DNA of 64,000 nucleotides from Pseudonocardiaceae bacterium. Lineage in GTDB: Bacteria; Actinomycetota; Actinomycetes; Mycobacteriales; Pseudonocardiaceae. Location of the stretch: the NCBI GenBank assembly GCA_009379845.1, contig WHSZ01000004.1, positions 62,001-126,000 on the forward strand, in the 5' to 3' direction. The notes under the pieces were generated by a model that saw only the letters and a program-made list of their open reading frames with translations, was not told the origin of the DNA and did not search any database. Each line of letters begins with the position of its first letter. The stretch's first letter is position 1. Shown one piece after another: positions 1 to 7,608 of the stretch. Made by a program: the position numbers and the translations under genes.

Positions 1-28
1 CGTCGGTGACCGCTGCGCGGGGAGCGTC

Positions 29-988
29 GTGACCAGCGCGGATCCGCGTGCGTCAGCGGGGGCGCCAGTAGATTCCGGGGTCACTGAGCCCAGCACGGCG
101 CGGCAGACGGTCGCCGCCTACGTCGCGCTTGCCAAGCCGCGCGTGATCGAGCTGCTGCTGGTGACCACCATCCCGGCGATGTTCCTGGCCGGTCGGGAGA
201 TCCCGAACCCGTGGCTGGTGCTCGTCACGCTGGTCGGCGGCACCATGGCAGCGGGCAGTGCGAACGCGTTGAACTGCGTGATCGACGCGGACATCGACAA
301 GGTGATGAAGCGCACCAAGCGGCGCCCACTGGTGCGCGACTCCGTGCCGCGGCGCAACGCGCTGATCTTCGGGCTCGCGCTCGGCGCCGCCGCGGTCGCG
401 GTGCTGTGGTTCGGCGCCAACCCGCTTGCCGCGCTGCTCGCCGTGGCCACCGTCGTGTTCTACATCCTGGTGTACACGCTGCTGCTCAAACGGCGAACGT
501 CGCAGAACGTGGTGTGGGGCGGGGCTGCCGGCTGCATGCCGGTGGTGATCGGCTGGGCCGCGGTCGACAACACGGTGCAGTGGCCGGCGCTGGCGATGTT
601 CGGCGTCATCTTCTTCTGGACGCCGCCGCACACCTGGGCGCTGGCCATGAAGTACCGCGCGGACTACGAACGTGCCGGGGTGCCGATGCTGCCCGTGGTG
701 GCCACCGCGGAGCACGTTGCGAAGCAGATCGTCATCTACTCGTGGGTGATGGTCGGCTGGACCTTCCTGCTGCTGCCGGCGACCAGCTGGCTGTACGGTG
801 CGTTCGCGCTGGTAGCCGGCGCGTGGTTCCTGTTCTACGCGCACGGGCTTTACCGGGAGGTGCGTGCCGGCGGGAAGACCAACCCGATGCGGCTGTTCCA
901 CCGGTCCAACACCTACCTGATGATCGTGTTCGTGGCGATCGCGGTGGATGCGGCGATCGGGCTGCCGATGATCGGCCTTCCGTGGTGA
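29..988 (+). CDS. ctaB: Protoheme IX farnesyltransferase (heme O synthase)
   Basis: Integral membrane prenyltransferase of the UbiA superfamily that farnesylates protoheme IX to heme O, the first step towards heme A for aa3-type cytochrome oxidase. At 319 aa it has family length. The signature NxxxDxxxD lies at about residues 79-90 ([12 protein letters not shown]) followed by RTKRRPL; the second conserved loop [11 protein letters not shown] is near residue 214. About eight hydrophobic helices follow a 30-residue Ala/Ser-rich tail. The GTG start has GGGGAG six bases upstream. The partner heme A synthase gene lies on the other strand at 4.8-5.8 kb. Confidence 0.95.
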   Translation: MTSADPRASAGAPVDSGVTEPSTARQTVAAYVALAKPRVIELLLVTTIPAMFLAGREIPNPWLVLVTLVGGTMAAGSANALNCVIDADIDKVMKRTKRRPLVRDSVPRRNALIFGLALGAAAVAVLWFGANPLAALLAVATVVFYILVYTLLLKRRTSQNVVWGGAAGCMPVVIGWAAVDNTVQWPALAMFGVIFFWTPPHTWALAMKYRADYERAGVPMLPVVATAEHVAKQIVIYSWVMVGWTFLLLPATSWLYGAFALVAGAWFLFYAHGLYREVRAGGKTNPMRLFHRSNTYLMIVFVAIAVDAAIGLPMIGLPW

Positions 989-1026
989 GGCCCGGTGATC
1001 GTCGACCGGCTCGGCCTGCTTAAGTT

Positions 1027-1608
1027 GTGCGTATGCGTACTGCGTGGAAAGCGAGCCTGGTGCTCGCCGCCGTTGTGTCCCTAGTAGGTTGCACGAGTTC
1101 CGAACAGGACTCTCCCGAGCGGGCGCGGAGCACGCCGAGCGTGGGCGCCGCGGCAGAGGCATCGCCGCCGGCGAACGAGAATGCCTCGGCGGAACGTCCC
1201 TGCGCGGCCGGCGACATCGAGGTGTCCGGGCAGCCGCGGCAGGCGCCGGAGATCACCATTCCGGACGACTGCGGTCCGCCGAACGAGCTGATCAGCGAGG
1301 ACGTTTCGCAGGGCAACGGCCCCGCCGTTCGGGCAGGCGACCGCGTCTCGATGCACTACTCGCTTGTCACCTGGTCGGACAAGCAGGAGAAGGACAGTTC
1401 ATGGTCGCGCGGCCAGCCGCTGGAGGTTCGCAGCATCGGCTCCGGCGAGGTGATCCCCGGCTGGGACGAGGGCTTGATCGGCATGAAGCAGGGCGCCCGC
1501 CGGCTGCTCGTGGTACCCCCGGAGAAGGGCTACGGCGAGCAGGGCCAAGGCGAGATCAAGCCGAACGAAACGCTCGTCTTCGTGGTGGACGCCGTCCAGG
1601 TCGGTTAG
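1027..1608 (+). CDS. FKBP-type peptidyl-prolyl cis-trans isomerase lipoprotein
   Basis: Secreted, lipid-anchored proline isomerase. The N-terminus is a lipoprotein signal peptide with lipobox LVGC at about residues 19-22. It is followed by a roughly 65-residue low-complexity linker and one FKBP domain (residues about 95-193) with family segments GDRVSMHYSL, VIPGWDEGLIGMKQGARR and PPEKGYGEQG. A single FKBP domain fused to a signal sequence is common in actinobacteria, where it is thought to fold exported proteins. The start is GTG at 1027; ATG at 1033 is an alternative that leaves the signal peptide intact. It ends 7 bp before the convergent qor gene. Confidence 0.9.
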   Translation: MRMRTAWKASLVLAAVVSLVGCTSSEQDSPERARSTPSVGAAAEASPPANENASAERPCAAGDIEVSGQPRQAPEITIPDDCGPPNELISEDVSQGNGPAVRAGDRVSMHYSLVTWSDKQEKDSSWSRGQPLEVRSIGSGEVIPGWDEGLIGMKQGARRLLVVPPEKGYGEQGQGEIKPNETLVFVVDAVQVG

Positions 1609-1615
1609 GAGCTGT

Positions 1616-2581
1616 TTAGGGCAGCAGCAGGAGCTTGCCGGTGGTGCGCCGGCCTTCCAAGTCCTCGTGTGCCTGGCGAACCTGCGCCAGCGGGTAACGC
1701 CCGCCGATCCGCACATCCAGCGCTCCGCTGCGCACCGCGTCGAACAGTTCGCCCATCCGCCACTCCAGCTCCGCGCGGGTGGCGGTGTGATCCGCCAGCT
1801 TCGGACGGGTGAGGAAAACCGAGCCCGCGGAGTTCAGCCGTTGCGGATCGAACGCCGGGACCTGCCCGCTGGCGCCGCCGAACAGCGCGAGGGTGCCGCG
1901 CCGCCGCACGCTGGCGAGGCTGTCGTCGAAGGTGGTCTTGCCGACGCCGTCGTAGACAGCCGCGACGCCCTCGCCGTCCGTGAGCAGGCGGGCCCGCTCG
2001 GCGAAGTCGTCGTAACCGAACACGTCGTCCGCGCCCGCTTGCCTGGCGCGTCGCTCCTTCTCGGGGCTGGACACGGTGCCGAACACCCGCGCGCCGCGGG
2101 CCTTGGCCAGCTGGATGAGCAACTGCCCGACGCCACCCGCGGCGGCGTGCACCAGCACGGTGTCACCGGAGCGCACCGGATATGTCGATGTCACCAGGTA
2201 GTGCGCCGTCATACCCTGCAGCGGCGCCGCGGCCGCCACCTCGTCGCTCACCCCGTCCGGCACCGGGACCGCGTCGGTGGCCGGGATGATCGCGCGCTGC
2301 GCGTAGCTGCCGAGGCTTTGCGACCAGGACACCCGATCACCGGGGGAGACGCCGGTGACCTCGGAACCCACCTCCGTCACCGTGCCGGCGCCCTCCAGCC
2401 CGGGCACGAACGGCAGGTTCATCGAGTACACGCCGCCGCGCTGGTAGGTGTCGATGAAGTTCACGCCGGCCGCCGCCACCCGCACGGACAACTCGTTCGG
2501 CCCAGGCTTGGCCGCCTCGACGTCGGTGAGTTCGAGCACCTCGGGCCCGCCGCTCGAGCGGACCTGCACTGCGTTGGGCAC
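1616..2581 (-). CDS. qor: NADPH:quinone oxidoreductase (zinc-independent MDR family)
   Basis: Medium-chain dehydrogenase/reductase of the quinone oxidoreductase class, a cytosolic NADPH-dependent one- or two-electron reductase of quinones. It has an N-terminal GroES-like fold (NFIDTYQRGG, VPGLEGAGTV) and a Rossmann domain with HAAAGGVGQL. The Cys/His zinc ligands of the alcohol dehydrogenases are absent, as expected for this class. I chose GTG at 2581 because GGAGGA lies four bases upstream; the longer reading starts at TTG 2593 and would contain that ribosome site. Product 321 aa. It is divergent from the LLM-class oxidoreductase. Confidence 0.9.
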   Translation of the reverse strand: MPNAVQVRSSGGPEVLELTDVEAAKPGPNELSVRVAAAGVNFIDTYQRGGVYSMNLPFVPGLEGAGTVTEVGSEVTGVSPGDRVSWSQSLGSYAQRAIIPATDAVPVPDGVSDEVAAAAPLQGMTAHYLVTSTYPVRSGDTVLVHAAAGGVGQLLIQLAKARGARVFGTVSSPEKERRARQAGADDVFGYDDFAERARLLTDGEGVAAVYDGVGKTTFDDSLASVRRRGTLALFGGASGQVPAFDPQRLNSAGSVFLTRPKLADHTATRAELEWRMGELFDAVRSGALDVRIGGRYPLAQVRQAHEDLEGRRTTGKLLLLP

Positions 2582-2659
2582 GGCGTCCTCCAATCGATGT
2601 GGATCTCGTCTGCTGCCAATCTTCCATCACGCTATCCCCGAGGGGGTACGGTACGGGTC

Positions 2660-3568
2660 GTGCGGATTGGTTTCGGTGCACCGGTATCCGGCTCATGGGC
2701 CACTCGAACGAACCTGGCGCGGGTCGCGCGGCGAGCAGAGGAACTCGGGTATGCCTCGCTGTGGACCTACTCCCGACTGCTGTCCCCAGTGGACGATTCG
2801 ATGGGTGAGCAGTACCGCGCGGTGCACGACCCGGTGGTGGCGCTTGCCTACCTCGCGGGCCAGACGTCCAGCATCCGGCTCGGCGTCGCGGTGCTGAACG
2901 CGCCGTTCTTCGCGCCCGCGGTGCTCGCCAAGCAGGCCGTCACCCTGGACGAGGTGTCCGACGGTCGGCTGGACCTCGGGCTCGGCGCCGGCTGGTCGGA
3001 TGACGAGTTCGCGGCCGTCGGCGTCGACAAGCGGCACCGAGGCCGCCGCATGGCTGAGTACGTCGCCGTGCTCGATCGGCTGTTCAGCGACGAGATCGTG
3101 CGGCACGACGGGGAGTTCTACCAGGTGCCGGCCAGCAGGGCCGATCCCAAACCGCGGCAGCGCCCCCGCCCGCCGATCCTGCTCGGCGGCACAGCCGAGC
3201 CGGCGCTGCGCAGGGCTGGGCGGCTCGCGGACGGCTGGATCAGCAGCAGCCGGGTCGATCCCAACACGATCGGCAAGTCGGTTGAGGTGGCGCGCTTCGC
3301 GGCGACCGAGGCCGGCCGCGACCCCGACGCGCTGCGGTTCATCTGCCGGGGAGTGGTGAAGGTACGGCCCGGTGGTGATCCGGAGCGTCGCCCGCTGACC
3401 GGCGACCTCGACGAGATCCGAGGGGACTTCGCGCGGCTCGAGCAGCAGGGCATCACGGAGGTGTTCGTGGACCTGAACTTCGACCCGGAGATCGGTTCAC
3501 CGGACGCCGATCCCGCCGTGTCGATGCGCAGGGCCGAAGAGGCACTGGAAGCTCTCGCGCCTCGCTGA
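2660..3568 (+). CDS. LLM-class (luciferase-like, probably F420-dependent) oxidoreductase
   Basis: Predicted TIM-barrel flavin/F420 oxidoreductase of the bacterial luciferase superfamily, 302 aa. Family features are the N-terminal IGFGAPVSG strand, ARRAEELGYASLW, SSIRLGVAVLNAPF and GRLDLGLGAGW, and a C-terminal LEQQGITEVFVDL. The GTG at 2660 begins exactly at the first beta strand, and the frame is open far upstream only because of high GC. Substrate cannot be inferred. The gene is divergent from qor with 78 bp between starts, so the two may share a promoter region. Confidence 0.85.
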   Translation: MRIGFGAPVSGSWATRTNLARVARRAEELGYASLWTYSRLLSPVDDSMGEQYRAVHDPVVALAYLAGQTSSIRLGVAVLNAPFFAPAVLAKQAVTLDEVSDGRLDLGLGAGWSDDEFAAVGVDKRHRGRRMAEYVAVLDRLFSDEIVRHDGEFYQVPASRADPKPRQRPRPPILLGGTAEPALRRAGRLADGWISSSRVDPNTIGKSVEVARFAATEAGRDPDALRFICRGVVKVRPGGDPERRPLTGDLDEIRGDFARLEQQGITEVFVDLNFDPEIGSPDADPAVSMRRAEEALEALAPR

Positions 3569-3621
3569 CCCGTCGAAGGTGCGCGGGCCGGCGCGGTTGG
3601 TGGCGAAGTAGGCTTTGATAC

Positions 3622-3924
3622 GTGGACGAGAAGGTAGCGGTGCCGCAGCGGGCACTGGGGAGCGCGCGGGCGTTCGTCGCGGCGCACGGGAAGCCGTCGC
3701 GTGCGGTAGTGGAGAACATCGGCCGGTCCGGGGTGCGGGTCGTGCTTGTCGGGGCGGACGGCGTGCTGGGGGATGTGATCGTGGCGAGTATGGATGCCGC
3801 TGAGGCCCTTGTGACCGAGGTGGAAGGGCTGGAGGCGGCCAGCTGGGACACCGAGACCACGGCGGCCACGAAGATCGGTTCGGCGCACCGGCGTCGGATG
3901 GCCGGCTCGCTGCTCCGCCGTTGA
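3622..3924 (+). CDS. Conserved small protein of unknown function (100 aa)
   Basis: I do not recognise a named family. The 100-residue product reads as a compact alpha/beta protein: an N-terminal helix (VPQRALGSARAFVAAHGK), two beta strands (GVRVVLVGADGVLGDVIV) and an acidic helix (DAAEALVTEVEGLEAASWD), ending in a basic tail (HRRRMAGSLLRR). It has no signal peptide and no membrane segment. GTG start. Its stop overlaps the TTG start of the ATP-grasp gene by four bases (TTGA), so the two are almost certainly translationally coupled and functionally linked. Third-position GC marks it as a real gene. Confidence 0.7.
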   Translation: MDEKVAVPQRALGSARAFVAAHGKPSRAVVENIGRSGVRVVLVGADGVLGDVIVASMDAAEALVTEVEGLEAASWDTETTAATKIGSAHRRRMAGSLLRR

Positions 3925-4784
3925 GCGCCCGGGTTCTGCTGGTCGCTTGCGAGGAGATGCCCGAGGGCGACGGCGACGAGCACGCGCTGCCCGAGGCGTT
4001 GGGCGCGCTGGACATCCACGCCGAGTGGGTGGCGTGGGGCGAGGGCGAGGTAACCGCCGATCTGGTGGTGCTGCGGGCGAGCTGGGACTACGACGCGCGC
4101 CGGGCGGAGTTCCTCGAGTGGTGTGCGTCGGTGCCACGGTTGGCGAACGCCGTCGAGGTGGTGCGGTGGAACACCGACAAGGCCTACCTCGCGGAGCTGG
4201 CTGCCGACGGTGTCGCGACGGTACCCACCGAGCTTGTGCGTCCGGGGGAGACGCCGGACTGGCCGTCCGGCGACGTCGTGGTGAAACCGACGATCGGCGC
4301 GGGCTCGCGCGGCGTCGGCCGGTTCGACGCCGGCCAACGGGACGCGGCCGCCGAGCATCTGGCCGCACTGCACGCGTCCGGGCACGCCGCGCTCGTGCAG
4401 CCGTTTCAGTCCGATGTGGACATCGCGGGGGAGACGGCGCTGGTCTACTTCGGTGGGGTGTACTCGCACGCGTTCCACAAGGTCGTCGGTCTGTCCACGA
4501 TGAGCGAATCTGACCTGTACGCCGATGAGACGCTGAAGGCCACCGAGCCCAGCGCGGCGTGCCGGCGGCTCGGCGAGGACACCCTGGACGCCGCCTCGGC
4601 ACGGCTGGGCATTCGCCGCGCGGATCTGCTCTACGCGCGGGTCGACGTGCTGCGCGGTTCGGACGGTGGCCCGGTGCTGCTTGAGCTGGAGCTGACCGAG
4701 CCCTCGGTGGGGTTCGCGGTCGCCGACGCGGGCGCGCCGCTGCGGTTCGCCTCCGCCATCCGCGCCGCCCTCTGGCTGAGCTAG
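3921..4784 (+). CDS. ATP-grasp domain protein
   Basis: Cytosolic ATP-dependent carboxylate-amine/thiol ligase-like protein of 287 aa. Visible ATP-grasp features are the nucleotide-binding strand DVVVKPTIGAGSRGVGRF near residue 115, a core with LVQPFQSDVDIAGETALVYFGG, and the Mg-binding acidic end LLELELTEPSVGF near residue 255. Such proteins resemble RimK and glutathione synthetase ATP-grasp ligases, but the substrates of this branch are not known to me. It starts at TTG inside the stop codon of the preceding 100-aa gene and is convergent with ctaA. Confidence 0.8.
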   Translation: MSARVLLVACEEMPEGDGDEHALPEALGALDIHAEWVAWGEGEVTADLVVLRASWDYDARRAEFLEWCASVPRLANAVEVVRWNTDKAYLAELAADGVATVPTELVRPGETPDWPSGDVVVKPTIGAGSRGVGRFDAGQRDAAAEHLAALHASGHAALVQPFQSDVDIAGETALVYFGGVYSHAFHKVVGLSTMSESDLYADETLKATEPSAACRRLGEDTLDAASARLGIRRADLLYARVDVLRGSDGGPVLLELELTEPSVGFAVADAGAPLRFASAIRAALWLS

Positions 4785-4793
4785 CTCCCGGTG

Positions 4794-5774
4794 TCAGGCG
4801 GGGCTCGGGTGCTCCGCCCGTTCGCCGGCCGGTGCCACGTCGACGGGCAGCGGGCCGCGATCCCGCGCCGCGCACCACAACGATGCCGCTGCCACGGTGG
4901 TCAGCTCCGCGCCGAGCACGTGCAGTGTCACCAGGATCTCGGGCACGCCGAGCAGGTACTGGGTGATCCCCAGCGCGCCCTGGGCGAGCACGGCCGCCCA
5001 CAGCACGCCGTACCGCCGCCAGAACCTGGGCGCGTCTCGCCCGGTGCGCGCGATCAGCCCGACGAGCACCAGCAGCGCGAGGAACGCGTACAGAAGTCCA
5101 CTGTGGACCCTTGCGAGCAAGTCGATGGGGGCCTGCAGGCGCGGGGTTTCCGGGTCACCGCCGTGCGGTCCGGCGCCGGTGACCATGGTGCCAGCCACCA
5201 GCACGCCGCCAAGCAGCGCGGTGAGCGCGATCAGCTGCCGGTGTATCCGGCCGTGCGCCACCCGCCGGGGTGCCTCGTCGCCCTCGGCGAACGCGTGCAG
5301 CAACAGCACCGCCACCCAGGTCAGCACGCTGGAGGTGAGGAAGTGCAGCGCGACCGTCCACCAGAGCAGCCCGGTGAGCACCGTGATCCCGCCGAGCACG
5401 GCCTGGACCACGACGCCGAGCGGCATGGTCCAGGCGAGCAGCAGCAGGCGCCTGCGGCGTGGCCTGGTGCGAAGCGCGACGATCACGCAGAGCGCCGCCA
5501 CGAACCCGACGATGCCGATAAGCATCCGGTTGCCGAACTCGATCCACTGGTTCAACTCGGGGAATTCCGGATGCCGGGCGGGAAACATGCTGCCTGGCAG
5601 GCACTGCGGCCAGGTCGAGCAGCCCAGCCCGGAACCCGTCACGCGCACCACGGACCCGGTGACCGCGATCCCGCCGTTGGTCACCACCGCGGCGATCGCC
5701 ACCGCCCGGCGTACCCGCGGATTTGGGTAGGGCAGACGATCAACCAGGCGGAGGAACCACGCGACAACCGGCAC
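4794..5774 (-). CDS. ctaA: Heme A synthase (COX15/CtaA)
   Basis: Membrane enzyme that oxidises the C8 methyl group of heme O to a formyl group, giving heme A for cytochrome aa3. The 326-aa product has about eight hydrophobic helices. The family opening IAVTGSVVRVTGSGLGCSTWPQCLPGS is present (residues about 27-53, split here only for reading), with conserved His residues in later helices (EFGNRMLIG, TVALHFLTS, RVHSGLLYA, LHVLGAEL). I start it at GTG 5774, where homology to the family begins; the frame is open to 5867 but that extra stretch looks non-coding. Heme O for it would come from ctaB at the left edge. Confidence 0.88.
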   Translation of the reverse strand: MPVVAWFLRLVDRLPYPNPRVRRAVAIAAVVTNGGIAVTGSVVRVTGSGLGCSTWPQCLPGSMFPARHPEFPELNQWIEFGNRMLIGIVGFVAALCVIVALRTRPRRRRLLLLAWTMPLGVVVQAVLGGITVLTGLLWWTVALHFLTSSVLTWVAVLLLHAFAEGDEAPRRVAHGRIHRQLIALTALLGGVLVAGTMVTGAGPHGGDPETPRLQAPIDLLARVHSGLLYAFLALLVLVGLIARTGRDAPRFWRRYGVLWAAVLAQGALGITQYLLGVPEILVTLHVLGAELTTVAAASLWCAARDRGPLPVDVAPAGERAEHPSPA

Positions 5775-5811
5775 GAACCGATGGTAGGTGCCGCACGCTC
5801 GTGAGTCTTTT

Positions 5812-5838
5812 TGGGTGCTATAGCCCCCAAACTGTGTC
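5812..5838. promoter_or_regulatory. AT-rich palindrome between ABC operon and ctaA
   Basis: A run of Ts followed by TTTGGG-(T)-GCTATAGC-(C)-CCCAAA forms an imperfect hairpin in the 108-bp gap upstream of ctaA. Read on the minus strand the stem is followed by As rather than Ts, so it is not a classical terminator for the ABC operon. The central TATAGC could instead be part of a ctaA promoter. What is seen is only the symmetry; function is a guess. Confidence 0.3.
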
Positions 5839-5882
5839 TGATGGCGCCTAGCAAGACCCGATGGCAAGCAGGTCTCGCTTAC

Positions 5883-6662
5883 TCACGACATCCGTGTCGT
5901 GCCAACGGCGAGGATGCCCGCGCCGGCGCCCCACGCGGCGAGCACAAGGAACGGCTGCGGCCCAGGTGTCGCACCCGAGGTGAGCGCGGTGTGTAGCCCC
6001 TCGGTCAGCGCGCCGGACGGCAGCAGCGAGACGATCTCGGCCAGCCCCGCCGGCAGCGAGCCGGGCATCAGCAGGATGCCGCCGGCGAGCAGCAGCACGA
6101 ACCAGATCACGTTGGCGAGCGCGAGCACGATCTCGGCCTTCAACGCGCCGCCGAGCAACACGCCGAGCGCGCCGAAGCTCAACGTCCCCAGCAACACCAG
6201 TGCCACCGCCCAGACAACGCCGGCACCCGACGGCGCCCAGTCGAGCAGCGCGGCCACCACGCCGAGCACCACGAGCTGCACGCCAACCACGACCAGTCCG
6301 GCAACCACCCGCCCGGCTACCAGCAGCCAGCGGGGCAGCGCGGTGGCTGCCATCCGCTTGAGCACGCCGTACCGCCGGTCGAAGCCGAGCGCGATCGCCT
6401 GCCCGGTGAACGCGGAGGACATCACCGCGAGCGCGAAGATCCGCGGTGTCACGGAGTTCACCCTCGGCTCCGGCATCGCGATCACGTCGAGCATGCTCAA
6501 CCCGATCAGCAGGGCGACCGGGATCAGCAGGGTGAGCAGCAACTGCTCGCCGTTGCGCAGGGTCAGCGCCGCCTCGGTCCTCGCGTGGCTCAGCAGCATC
6601 CGCCCCGCCCGGCCGGATCCGGGCCGCGGGGTGAACGTGCCGGCTGGGAACGGCGAGCTCAT
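5883..6662 (-). CDS. ABC-2 type exporter permease
   Basis: Integral membrane subunit (259 aa) of an ABC exporter. About six hydrophobic segments are visible (TLLIPVALLIGLSML, IFALAVMSSAFTGQAIALGF, VVAGLVVVGVQLVVLGVVAALL, VWAVALVLLGTLSFGALGVLLGG, ALANVIWFVLLLAGGILL, FLVLAAWGAGAGILAVG). The ABC-2 feature FDRRYGVLKRMAATALPR lies between the second and third helix. Its ATG overlaps the stop of the ATPase gene by four bases, so the two form one transporter. The same pair sits next to ctaA and mptB in mycobacteria; the cargo is not known. Confidence 0.88.
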   Translation of the reverse strand: MSSPFPAGTFTPRPGSGRAGRMLLSHARTEAALTLRNGEQLLLTLLIPVALLIGLSMLDVIAMPEPRVNSVTPRIFALAVMSSAFTGQAIALGFDRRYGVLKRMAATALPRWLLVAGRVVAGLVVVGVQLVVLGVVAALLDWAPSGAGVVWAVALVLLGTLSFGALGVLLGGALKAEIVLALANVIWFVLLLAGGILLMPGSLPAGLAEIVSLLPSGALTEGLHTALTSGATPGPQPFLVLAAWGAGAGILAVGTTRMS

Positions 6663-7606
6663 GACCGCAACTCCCGCCCGGTCAGCTCGAGGAACACTTC
6701 CTCGAGATCACGCCGGCCAACCCGCAGCTCTTCGGCCAGCACACCCTGCTGCGCGCACCAGGACGTCACGGTGGACACCACCTGCGGATCCACCCGGCCG
6801 TGCACCCGGTACGAGCCGGGATCGAACTCGGCCACCTCGCAGCCCTCCGGCAGCGCCGAGGAAAGCAGCTCGGTGTTCAGCCCGGCCCGGGCGCGAAACC
6901 GCAGTTGCTTCCCGTCGCCGTTGTCCGAGGTGAGCTGGTGCGGGCTGCCCTGGGTGACCACCCGGCCGCGATCGACGATCGCCACGTGGTCCGCGAGCGC
7001 CTCCGCCTCCTCGATCAGGTGGGTGGTCAGCAACACGCTCACGCCGTCCTGGCGCAGCGCCGCGAGCAGCGCCCAGACCAGCCGCCGGGTCTGCGGGTCC
7101 ATCCCTGCGGTCGGCTCGTCGAGGAACACCAGTTCCGGCCGGCCGACCAGCGCGCACGCCAGCGAAAGGCGCTGCTGCTGCCCACCGGAGAGCCGCTTGT
7201 ACGGGGTGCGCCGGACGGACTGCAGCCCGAGCACGTCAAGCAGCCAGCCGACCTCCAGCGGGTTCGCCGCGCAGGAGGCCACCAGCCGCAGCATCTCGCC
7301 CGCGCGGATCGTCGGGTACGCGCCACCGCCCTGCGGCATCACCCCGACCCGGGGCCGCAGCGCGGCACCGTCCGTCACCGGGTCGAGCCCGAGCACCCGT
7401 ACGGTTCCGGCGTCCGCGCGCAGGAAGCCCTCGCAGACCTCGACGGTGGTGGTCTTGCCGGCGCCGTTCGGGCCGAGCATGGCGAGCAGCTGGCCGCGCG
7501 GCATGGTGAGGTCCACGCCGTCCACGGCGGTGGTGCGCCCGTATCGCTTGACCAAGCCCGAGATCGCCACGGCAGGGGAATCGTCGGGCGTGCTCACATC
7601 TCCCAA
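6659..7606 (-). CDS. ABC exporter ATP-binding protein
   Basis: Nucleotide-binding subunit (315 aa) of the exporter encoded with the downstream permease. Walker A GPNGAGKTT (about residues 44-52), Q-loop GVMPQGGGAYP, signature LSGGQQQR, Walker B LVFLDEPTAGMD and H-loop LLTTHL are all present. The approximately 80-residue C-terminal extension ends in LEEVFLELTGREL, as is usual for DrrA/CcmA-type exporters. The start is 2 bp from the end of the mptB-like gene on the same strand, so transcription probably runs mptB, ATPase, permease and perhaps ctaA. Confidence 0.9.
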   Translation of the reverse strand: MGDVSTPDDSPAVAISGLVKRYGRTTAVDGVDLTMPRGQLLAMLGPNGAGKTTTVEVCEGFLRADAGTVRVLGLDPVTDGAALRPRVGVMPQGGGAYPTIRAGEMLRLVASCAANPLEVGWLLDVLGLQSVRRTPYKRLSGGQQQRLSLACALVGRPELVFLDEPTAGMDPQTRRLVWALLAALRQDGVSVLLTTHLIEEAEALADHVAIVDRGRVVTQGSPHQLTSDNGDGKQLRFRARAGLNTELLSSALPEGCEVAEFDPGSYRVHGRVDPQVVSTVTSWCAQQGVLAEELRVGRRDLEEVFLELTGRELRS

Positions 7607-7608
7607 GC

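Noticed and set aside
1667..2659. 331-codon N-terminal extension of the LLM oxidoreductase
   Set aside because: It lies antisense to qor and has no homology-like segments; the real start is GTG 2660.
3118..5001. Minus-strand open frame of 627 codons
   Set aside because: Arg/Pro-rich nonsense composition, lying opposite the LLM, 100-aa and ATP-grasp genes.
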